From positions 1-11,068 of the forward strand of contig JANXYI010000174.1 in NCBI GenBank assembly GCA_025350085.1: a DNA stretch of 11,068 nucleotides, read 5' to 3'. Source of the DNA: Deltaproteobacteria bacterium. Lineage in GTDB: Bacteria; Desulfobacterota; Desulfovibrionia; Desulfovibrionales; Desulfovibrionaceae. The number at the start of each line of letters is the position of its first letter. Within the stretch, counting starts at the first letter, position 1. The position numbers and the translations under genes were made by a program. Below the pieces are notes generated by a model. That model had not been told where the DNA came from, ran no database searches, and saw only the letters and a list, made by a program, of their open reading frames with translations. Of this stretch, positions 6,085 through 11,068 are shown piece after piece.

Positions 6085-7383
6085 TTACAAGAAACTCCAC
6101 GCCGCCCCAGCAGCGCCGCACACAACCACGAGAACATGCACCCCGGCGCTCCAGCGCCACAGCGCGAAGCCCGAGGCCGCCGCCAGGGTCATGGCGAAGA
6201 AATCCACGGGCAGCCCGGCCGGAAAGAAGGTGCTCAGGCCGAAAAAAATCCCCAGCTTGAGCACCACGCCGACCACGGCCGCGGTGATGCCTGTGAGGGC
6301 GGCGGCGATGCGCGGCTTGGCCGTCAACACCTCGACATAGGGCGCCCGGGAGAACACGAACAGGAAGCTCGGCAGGAACATGCCAAAGGTGGTCACAAGC
6401 CCACCCAAAATACCCGCCACGAGGGGACTCGACTCGCCGGGGTGATTCCAGGCCGAGAGGAAACCCACGAACTGCGTGACCATGATCAGCGGGCCGGGCG
6501 TGGTCTCGGCCAGGCCCAGGCCCAGCACCACCTGCTCCCGGCTCACCCAGCCGTTGCTGACCACGGCGTCGGCCACATAGGAGAGCACGGCGTAGGCCCC
6601 GCCAAAGGTCACAAAGCTGGCCTTCGAGTAGAAGATCAGAATTTCCGGAAGCACCGAGTCCGGGGAGCTCAGGACGAACACCGGGACAGCCACGGCCAGC
6701 CAGATGCCGAGGAACACGGCGTAGACCTTGACCCCGTAGGTGAAGGGCGGCAGCTTGCAGGCCTGGGGGGCGTCCTGTGCGCCGCACGTCTGGGGAGGCG
6801 CGTCGCCAGGGCCGAAGATCTCCGGCCGGACGTGCGCGAGGACGAGGCCGCCCAGGCCAGCCAGCAGCACGATGGCCGGAAACGGCACGCGCAGGAACTG
6901 CCCCAGCACGAAGGAAACCGCGGCAAAAACCCAGAAGATGTTGTGGCGCAACGATCTTCTGGCAAAGCTCCAGAGCGCGTAGCCCACGATGGCCACCACG
7001 GCCCCGGCGACGCCCCGGAACACCCCCGCCACCACGGGCAGATTCCCGTGGGCCGCCACCAGCCAGCTCAGGCAGAGCATCAGCGCAACAGAGGGCAGCA
7101 GGAAGAAGACACCGGCCACGACCCCGCCCCGACAGCCGAAAAGGCGCCAGCCGATGTACACGGCGAGCTGGAAGGCCTCCGGACCGGGCAGGAGCATGCA
7201 GAAGTTGAGCGCGCGCCAGAACAGGCGCTCCTCCAGCCAGCCCCGCACCTCCACGATGTCCTTGTGCATCATGGCGATCTGCCCGGCCGGGCCGCCGAAG
7301 TTCATGAACCCCAGGCGCAGCCAGTAGCGGAAGAACTCGCGGAAGGTGGGGGCGTTGATGCTCGTGGGGGCCTGGGTGTCCAT
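6085..7383 (-). CDS. chrA: Chromate transporter ChrA, copy 1
   Basis: A 432-aa full-length CHR-family transporter in the inner membrane, expected to export chromate. Family motifs are intact: NFGGPAGQIAMMH (28-40), CMLLPGPEAFQLAVYIGWR (62-80) and FFLLPS (93-98) in the N-half; FVTFGGAYAV (257-266), GLAETTPGPLIMVTQFVGF (290-308) and GGLVTTFGMFLPS (327-339) in the C-half. The central hydrophilic loop (about 187-212) carries Cys200 and Cys209. The ATG at 7383 has AAGGA 6 nt upstream. It lies 59 nt behind a small rhodanese gene and directly ahead of a second chrA. Both copies are intact, with no frameshift or lost motif, so they may act as two pumps of different affinity or as a pair; that is inference. 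Confidence 0.93.
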   Translation of the reverse strand: MDTQAPTSINAPTFREFFRYWLRLGFMNFGGPAGQIAMMHKDIVEVRGWLEERLFWRALNFCMLLPGPEAFQLAVYIGWRLFGCRGGVVAGVFFLLPSVALMLCLSWLVAAHGNLPVVAGVFRGVAGAVVAIVGYALWSFARRSLRHNIFWVFAAVSFVLGQFLRVPFPAIVLLAGLGGLVLAHVRPEIFGPGDAPPQTCGAQDAPQACKLPPFTYGVKVYAVFLGIWLAVAVPVFVLSSPDSVLPEILIFYSKASFVTFGGAYAVLSYVADAVVSNGWVSREQVVLGLGLAETTPGPLIMVTQFVGFLSAWNHPGESSPLVAGILGGLVTTFGMFLPSFLFVFSRAPYVEVLTAKPRIAAALTGITAAVVGVVLKLGIFFGLSTFFPAGLPVDFFAMTLAAASGFALWRWSAGVHVLVVVCGAAGAAWSFL

Positions 7384-7442
7384 AGGGTCCTTGTGCGCTC
7401 AGCCGCTCTTCAGCTTCTCTCATCATCTGCGGCGCACGACCT

Positions 7443-7763
7443 TTACGGCCTGTTCTCCGGTTCGGTCAGCAAGGCCGCGAGCCCGCCCTCGACATAGCGG
7501 GCCTTGACCCCGCGCTGCGCGAGCGCCGCCTGCACCCCCCGGCTCACCGAGCCGCCGCGCGCACAGTAGAGCGCCACCTCGGCCCTGGCCGGAACCCCGC
7601 CCGCCCAGTCTTCCAGGAGCGCCGGGTCGCGCCAGTCCGCACCGGGGATGCCTTCCGGGCCAGCGGCCCTGTCCTCCGGCCTGCGCACGTCGAGGACCAG
7701 GGGCGGGGTCGCGGAGGACAGCTCCTGCCGCAATTCTTCCGGGGTCAGCGTTTCCTTGGTCAT
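7443..7763 (-). CDS. Small cytoplasmic rhodanese (sulfurtransferase)
   Basis: A 106-aa single-domain rhodanese without signal peptide or membrane helix, therefore cytoplasmic. PLVLDVRRPED (21-31) is the typical N-terminal strand with the Asp-Val-Arg motif. YCARGGSVSRG (66-76) is the active loop, with C67 as the persulfide-carrying residue and a normal CxxGGS pattern. VKARYVEGGLAAL (86-98) closes the domain. The ATG at 7763 has GGGAGAGG just upstream. It sits 29 nt behind the MFS gene and 59 nt ahead of chrA copy 1. Rhodanese-type proteins (ChrE) are known in some proteobacterial chr clusters, where a role on chromium-thiol adducts has been proposed. A similar role here is inference; general persulfide supply is the alternative. 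Confidence 0.88.
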   Translation of the reverse strand: MTKETLTPEELRQELSSATPPLVLDVRRPEDRAAGPEGIPGADWRDPALLEDWAGGVPARAEVALYCARGGSVSRGVQAALAQRGVKARYVEGGLAALLTEPENRP

Positions 7764-7792
7764 GTCCTCTCCCTGTGCGCCTGGGCACGCTC

Positions 7793-9043
7793 CTAGCTGT
7801 TCTCGTTCCCGATGCTGATCCCGTTCGGGCTGCTCTCCAGGTCCACCCCGGCCAGGAACACCGGGATGGCCACAAGCAGTATCACGGCCAGCACTGCAAA
7901 GGCCAGCCGGAAGTCCAAAGCAGCCACAAGCAATCCGCCCAGAATGGGACCAGCGGCGTGTCCAACGTCGAAAATGGTTCCAAAGGTGCCCATGGCCGCG
8001 CCATAGTGGCGCTTGCGGCACATGTCCGCCACCAGCGCCGCCGAGGACGAGGTGACCAGCGCCTCGCCCAGGCCGAAGACCAGCCCGGCCCCGGAAAGCG
8101 CCAAAAAGCCCGTGAGCCAGGGCATGGCCGCCAGTCCAGCAGCGCAAAGAAACAGGCCCACGGCAATGGGTGCCTTGCGGCCGTGGGCATCGCCCAGGCG
8201 GCCCAGCACGGGCTTGGCGAGCATGGTCACCACGATCTGCACGGCCCAGAGCAGCCCGGCCTGGAGCTCGTTCAGGCCCGCGCGCGTCACGGCGTAGATG
8301 GGCAGGAAGGCCTCGAGCGCGCCCATGCCCAGGTTCTGCACACCCTCCATGGCCGAGGTCAACAGCACACGCCGGTCGGCCAGCACCTCGCGCAGGCCCT
8401 GGCGGAAGATGGCCAAGCGCGCAGTCAGGCTGGCCCCTGGGGGCAACCCGGCCGAGACCTGCGCCTCGGGTCCGCGCAGAAGCCACAGGCCGAGCAGCAG
8501 TGCGGCCATTCCCGCCGCGCCGCTCATCAGGAACACCAGATGATACTCCCAGAGTCCGGGAGCCGGGGCGTTTGGCGCGTGGTGCAGCATGAAGCCGCCT
8601 ATGGGCGCGCCGAGCAGGGTGCCGACGATCATCACCGAGGAGAACCAGGAGAGCATCTCGCCCCGGCGCTCCCCGGCCATCTCCGCCACCACGGCCATGG
8701 CCACGGGACCATAAATGGCCGTGGCCAGCCCGTGGGCGAAGCGCACAGCCACCAGGGCCTGGTAGCTGGCGATGAACAGGTAGGCAAAGGGCAGGAGGCC
8801 GAACACGAAGAGCCCGGCCAGCATGGTGCGCTTGCGGCCGATGACATCGCTCGCGGCCCCGGCGGGCATCTTGAACAGGATGCCCGTGACCGTGGAGATG
8901 CCCACCACCAGGCCCACGCCCTCGGGCCCGGCACCCAGGAGCAGGGCGAAGAGCGGCAGCACCGGGTTGCGGGCGAGCGCGTAGGAGAACCGGGCCAGGA
9001 AGCCGACGGTGTTCAGGCCGGCCAGGGCGGAAAGGGGCTTCAT
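7793..9043 (-). CDS. MFS transporter (drug/H+ antiporter type)
   Basis: A 416-aa major facilitator superfamily permease with about 12 hydrophobic helices and a cytoplasmic mid-loop (about 190-222). Motif A is clear between helices 2 and 3 (GAASDVIGRKRTM, 62-74) and repeated in the C-half (GRLGDAHGRKAPI, 281-293). RFAHGLATAIYGPVAMAVVAEM (101-122) resembles motif B and the following helix 4-5 region, and GTLLGAPIGG (141-150) resembles the antiporter motif C, pointing to proton-driven export. The ATG at 9043 has GAGGA upstream; the open frame extends further but reads into the end of the preceding gene. Gaps of 28-29 nt on both sides tie it to the operon. The substrate is unknown; export of a metal complex or thiol adduct would suit the context but is a guess. 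Confidence 0.88.
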   Translation of the reverse strand: MKPLSALAGLNTVGFLARFSYALARNPVLPLFALLLGAGPEGVGLVVGISTVTGILFKMPAGAASDVIGRKRTMLAGLFVFGLLPFAYLFIASYQALVAVRFAHGLATAIYGPVAMAVVAEMAGERRGEMLSWFSSVMIVGTLLGAPIGGFMLHHAPNAPAPGLWEYHLVFLMSGAAGMAALLLGLWLLRGPEAQVSAGLPPGASLTARLAIFRQGLREVLADRRVLLTSAMEGVQNLGMGALEAFLPIYAVTRAGLNELQAGLLWAVQIVVTMLAKPVLGRLGDAHGRKAPIAVGLFLCAAGLAAMPWLTGFLALSGAGLVFGLGEALVTSSSAALVADMCRKRHYGAAMGTFGTIFDVGHAAGPILGGLLVAALDFRLAFAVLAVILLVAIPVFLAGVDLESSPNGISIGNENS

Positions 9044-9071
9044 GCTGTCCTCGCTTCCATTTTGAGGCGTC

Positions 9072-9632
9072 CTAGTGACCCGGAGCGGCCGGGGCCTTGC
9101 GGTCAAAGAACGGGCTCTTGCCGTACACGCCGAGCGGAATGCCCAGGGCCACCTCGGCCTGGATGAGGCCCAGGGCGCGCGCCGCCGCGCCCACGCGCTG
9201 CTGCACCCGGCAGTCGACATTGAGCAGGCTGGCGGTCTTGGCCGCGGAGCTGAGCGCCACGCCGATGTCCATCATGCGCAAGGCGCAGTGCGGCCCGGTA
9301 TAGCCCAGGGGCTTGTCGCTGAGCGTGCGACTGGCCAGGAACTCCTTGCAGCTGGGGAAACCGCAGGCCCCGCAGTCGTAGCCCGCAGTGACGGCCTTGG
9401 CCAGCCCCACGAGCACCACGGCGTGGGCCTGCTCGATGTTTTCCGCATCGCGCAGCCAGAAGGCCTCGTTGCTGCTCTCCGGCGCGTGCTCGCGCATCTT
9501 TCCGGCAATGGCCGCGAGGTCGGCCTCTTCATGCACCACCACGATCTCCAGGAAATCCTTGCCCCCGGCCTTGGGCGCGGTGCGGGCGGCTGCGGCCATG
9601 AGTCCGGCCACGTGGAGACTTACATCCTTCAT
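9072..9632 (-). CDS. DUF2148 four-cysteine ferredoxin-like protein
   Basis: A 186-aa soluble protein of the DUF2148 family, whose members carry a ferredoxin-like cysteine set and have no settled function. The core YDCGACGFPSCKEF places C87, C90 and C95 as C-x2-C-x4-C, and C116 follows after 20 residues in GPHCALRMMDIGVALSSAAK. This C-x2-C-x4-C-x20-C spacing resembles the [4Fe-4S] site of the corrinoid-protein and acetyl-CoA synthase delta-type Fe-S domains. A fifth cysteine, C141, is in NVDCRVQQRVG. The ATG at 9632 has AAGGAG upstream and overlaps the chrB stop by 4 nt (ATGA), so it is translationally coupled to chrB. A redox role such as electron delivery for metal reduction is inference. 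The family is usual in anaerobes, which supports the suggested host. Confidence 0.87.
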   Translation of the reverse strand: MKDVSLHVAGLMAAAARTAPKAGGKDFLEIVVVHEEADLAAIAGKMREHAPESSNEAFWLRDAENIEQAHAVVLVGLAKAVTAGYDCGACGFPSCKEFLASRTLSDKPLGYTGPHCALRMMDIGVALSSAAKTASLLNVDCRVQQRVGAAARALGLIQAEVALGIPLGVYGKSPFFDRKAPAAPGH

Positions 9633-10615
9633 GTCCTGCTCCTTTCGTTGGTGTAGGTCGCGGCCAGGGCGTCGAAGAGCACCAGCGCCCGTTCGAGCAG
9701 TTCCGCGTCACTCTTCGAAATCACCACCAGGCCGTCGAGCACGTCCTTCACGGCCCGGGCCTCGGCAGGCAGGCCGCCCTCCTCGCCGCTGTCGTCGGCC
9801 AGGTCGATGGCCTTGACGATGCCGGTGAGCCGGCGCACGGCCGCGTCGCGCAGGCCGAAGTCCCGGGCCAGCACCTCGAAGGTCACGAGATCCCCCCTGT
9901 GGGTGAACTCCGCGCCGGGCAGGTCGAAGGAGACCACGCCCGCCGCGCGCGGCAGGGGCTCGTTTGGGGTCAGGAAGCGGATGGCAGCGTCCGCGTCGAT
10001 GCGCCGGGTGACGAGCCAGAAGGAGGCCAGGCGGTCGATGTACGGATGCTCGCGCGTGGCCCAGGTGCGGCCCTGAAAGTCCTCGGTCCGGCACACGCCC
10101 TCGGCCTCCGCCATGCCCCCGGACAGCATTTCACCCAGGGCATCCAGGGCCAGGCGGGTCACCTCGCCCCGGCCCGAGGGGAAGAAGTCGATCTCACGCA
10201 GGGCGGCCAGGCGGCGTTCGGCACGCTTCAGGAAGGCCCGCGTCTCGCGGCGCAGGGCTTCGTCCCGGGGCTCGCCTACGGACACGGCGGCCAGCCGGGA
10301 CGAATGGGCCACGGCATCCTGCTCCAGTCCGGCGTAGTCGGCGTCGCGGGCGCTGCGGAACAGGCCGCGCGCCTCCTCCTCGGCCAGACCTCCCAGGTCT
10401 GAGCAGGTCAGCACCACAGCCTCGCCCCCGCCAGCCTCCACTTCCTGGGCCAGCCAGCCGAGGTGCTCGCGGCAGTCCTCGCGGCCGGGCAGCAGCCACA
10501 GGGCGTTCTTGAGAGGCACCGCGCCGATGGCGGCGAGCCTGCGCCAGACCTTGACCCGCAGGGCCTGCTGCCGCGCGGTCAGGGAGGAGGAGAAGACGAG
10601 CCAAATGTTATTCAT
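9629..10615 (-). CDS. chrB: ChrB chromate-resistance regulator
   Basis: A 328-aa ChrB. The N-domain begins IWLVFSSSLTARQQALRVKVWRRLAAIGAVPLKNALWLLP (about 4-43, given by its key parts WLVFS, WRRL, LKNALWLLP), a winged-helix-like start typical of ChrB. A middle helical stretch is rich in Arg and Glu (about 115-145). The C-terminal ChrB domain has RTWATREHPYIDRLASFW (183-200), the basic RRIDADAAIRF, and GAEFTHRGDLVTFEVL (234-249). In other proteobacteria ChrB is a chromate-sensing repressor of the chr operon; some studies treat the C-domain as separately active. The ATG at 10615 matches the normal N-terminus; an upstream TTG (10651) would overlap the promoter. No Shine-Dalgarno sequence is visible. 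First gene of the run, it overlaps the DUF2148 gene by 4 nt. Confidence 0.9.
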   Translation of the reverse strand: MNNIWLVFSSSLTARQQALRVKVWRRLAAIGAVPLKNALWLLPGREDCREHLGWLAQEVEAGGGEAVVLTCSDLGGLAEEEARGLFRSARDADYAGLEQDAVAHSSRLAAVSVGEPRDEALRRETRAFLKRAERRLAALREIDFFPSGRGEVTRLALDALGEMLSGGMAEAEGVCRTEDFQGRTWATREHPYIDRLASFWLVTRRIDADAAIRFLTPNEPLPRAAGVVSFDLPGAEFTHRGDLVTFEVLARDFGLRDAAVRRLTGIVKAIDLADDSGEEGGLPAEARAVKDVLDGLVVISKSDAELLERALVLFDALAATYTNERSRT

Positions 10616-10622
10616 ATTACAT

Positions 10623-10651
10623 TCAATAGAAACACAGTAAATATATGTCAA
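10623..10651 (-). promoter_or_regulatory. Probable chrB promoter (sigma-70 type)
   Basis: On the minus strand a perfect -35 box TTGACA (10651-10646) is followed after exactly 17 nt by TATTGA (10628-10623), a 3/6 match to the -10 box. The predicted transcription start is about 10616, at the chrB ATG (10615). That would give a leaderless or nearly leaderless message, in keeping with the missing Shine-Dalgarno sequence. The stretch 10613-10650 is strikingly AT-rich. Loose inverted arms CATATTA (10613-10619) and TAAATATATG (10638-10647) could be an operator. Confidence 0.55.
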
Positions 10652-10670
10652 GCCCGGTCAGGCAAAAACC

Positions 10671-10698
10671 TGCACCAATATGTGCAACAACCCGCACA
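10671..10698. promoter_or_regulatory. Overlapping GTGCA dyads, possible activator site
   Basis: Two perfect dyads share a half-site. TGCAC (10671-10675) pairs with GTGCA (10682-10686) across 6 nt, and TGTGC (10681-10685) pairs with GCACA (10694-10698) across 8 nt. The first resembles NtrC-type enhancer sites (TGCACC-N5-GGTGCA) but is one base shorter. The array lies about 75-105 bp upstream of the start predicted for the sigma-54 candidate at 10748, the usual distance for an enhancer-binding activator. It is also about 60 bp upstream of chrB. Confidence 0.45.
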
Positions 10699-10747
10699 GA
10701 AACAGGCGCAACCACCCAGAAAACGGGCATTTCTGCCGCTTTCCCTT

Positions 10748-10763
10748 TGGCATGATTCTGGCT
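10748..10763 (+). promoter_or_regulatory. Sigma-54 (-24/-12) promoter candidate for the HlyD-like gene
   Basis: TGGCAT-GATTC-TGGCT matches the RpoN consensus TGGCAC-N5-TTGCW at 9 of 11 defined positions. The invariant GG (10749-10750) and GC (10761-10762) are separated by exactly 10 nt. The predicted start is about 10774, giving a leader of about 130 nt before the ATG at 10906. Confidence 0.5.
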
Positions 10764-10794
10764 ATGGCAAAGGCACCGTACTGCCATCATGGCA
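10764..10794. repeat. Three alternating ATGGCA arms at the predicted start site
   Basis: ATGGCA (10764-10769), TGCCAT (10782-10787) and ATGGCA (10789-10794) alternate in orientation. The first two form a perfect dyad with a 12-nt spacer; the last two form the near-palindrome TGCCATCATGGCA. They overlap the predicted start of the sigma-54 transcript and could be an operator or two exclusive RNA hairpins. Confidence 0.45.
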
Positions 10795-10823
10795 TTGACG
10801 GAACAGAACGACGGGCATAGCTT
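10795..10823 (+). promoter_or_regulatory. Alternative sigma-70 promoter for the HlyD-like gene
   Basis: TTGACG (10795-10800, 5/6 match to the -35 box), a 17-nt spacer, then TAGCTT (10818-10823, 3/6 match to the -10 box with the key A2 and T6 kept). The predicted start is about 10830. It competes with, or adds to, the sigma-54 candidate just upstream. Confidence 0.35.
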
Positions 10824-10905
10824 TCAACAATGCGCCCCCCAGCGCCGGTACACTCACCGGGCTGGACGCCTTCATTGCCCCGGACGACCCTGAGGAGCGC
10901 GCCTC

Positions 10906-11068
10906 ATGCCCATGCCTAGTTTCCTCACCAGCAGACCCTTCAAGCTCGCCATGCTGGCCCTGCTCGTCCTGGCCCTGGCGGGCGGGGCATACCTCTTTGG
11001 GCAGGGCAACAGGCAGGCCGAGGGCTATCGCACGGCCAGGCCAACGCGCGGGGAGATCACGGCCACGG
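10906..11068 (+). CDS. HlyD/MacA-like periplasmic adaptor subunit, N-terminal part
   Basis: The first 54 codons of a gene that runs off the right edge. A short basic start (MPMPSFLTSRPFK) is followed by a single hydrophobic helix (about 14-31: LAMLALLVLALAGGAYLF) that anchors the protein in the inner membrane. Then GYRTARPTRGEITAT follows. The pattern 'anchor, then Y-R-T-A-x-x-x-R-G-x-I-x-A-T' is typical of membrane fusion proteins such as MacA, where it opens the barrel-like domain just outside the membrane. Such adaptors link an inner-membrane ABC or RND pump to a TolC-like channel. GAGGAG (10892-10897) lies 8 nt before the ATG at 10906; ATG 10912 would be too far from it. The gene is transcribed away from chrB. 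Pump type and substrate are not visible. Confidence 0.72.
   Translation, partial: MPMPSFLTSRPFKLAMLALLVLALAGGAYLFGQGNRQAEGYRTARPTRGEITAT

Noticed and set aside
5089..7497. 802-codon open frame on the + strand opposite both chrA genes
   Set aside because: It is antisense to two clear CHR transporters, is rich in His, Gln, Gly and Arg, shows no domain, and is the expected by-product of GC-rich third positions.
10616..10651. N-terminal extension of ChrB from TTG 10651
   Set aside because: The codons coincide with the predicted -35 and -10 boxes, and ChrB proteins normally begin close to the WLVFS motif.
10771..10784. Second sigma-54-like box, GGCACCGTACTGC
   Set aside because: GG and GC are separated by 9 nt instead of the required 10.
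10799..10905. Open stretch on + reading FNNAPPSAGTLTGLDAFIAPDD just before the HlyD-like gene
   Set aside because: It looks protein-like but begins right after a stop with no start codon or ribosome site, and it runs out of frame through the next gene. It may be a remnant; I cannot support a gene.

Overview
The window comes from a GC-rich (about 65-70% by eye) proteobacterium. ChrB/ChrA, a DUF2148 four-cysteine protein, two rhodaneses and a MauE-like protein, together with the codon style, suggest a sulfate-reducing deltaproteobacterium such as a Desulfovibrio relative. That assignment is inference; no rRNA or other taxonomic marker is present.

Layout. (1) Positions 1-1921, + strand: the 3' end of an unrecognised gene, an 85-aa orphan overlapping it by 4 nt (ATGA), and a full Na+/Ca2+ exchanger-type antiporter. 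(2) Positions about 1960-2960: an AT-richer island holding one minus-strand secreted Sel1-repeat protein, probably acquired by transfer. (3) Positions 3032-4122, - strand: a tightly coupled pair (TGATG overlap) of a membrane-anchored or exported rhodanese with a CxxC tail and a MauE/DoxX-like four-helix protein with a CGC motif, probably a periplasmic sulfur or thiol redox pair. (4) Positions 4259-10615, - strand: a seven-gene run, transcribed right to left: chrB, DUF2148 ferredoxin-like protein, MFS exporter, small cytoplasmic rhodanese, chrA copy 1, chrA copy 2, and a small two-helix channel-like protein. Gaps widen along the run (4-nt overlap, then 28, 29, 59, 87 and 98 nt). It is best read as a chromate sensing and efflux operon with redox and sulfur accessory genes. 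(5) Positions 10616-10905: a divergent control region. It holds a TTGACA-type promoter that would make chrB leaderless or nearly so and, facing right, a good sigma-54 -24/-12 candidate with GTGCA dyads about 100 bp upstream of it. (6) Positions 10906-end, + strand: the start of an HlyD/MacA-like periplasmic adaptor, probably the first gene of an efflux operon.

How the parts may work together. ChrB is the known partner and regulator of ChrA in other bacteria. The two full-length ChrA proteins would export chromate. The Fe-S-type DUF2148 protein and the rhodanese could serve reduction of chromate or repair of chromium-thiol damage; this is inference. No canonical intrinsic terminator with a U-tract, tRNA, rRNA, CRISPR array or IS element was seen.
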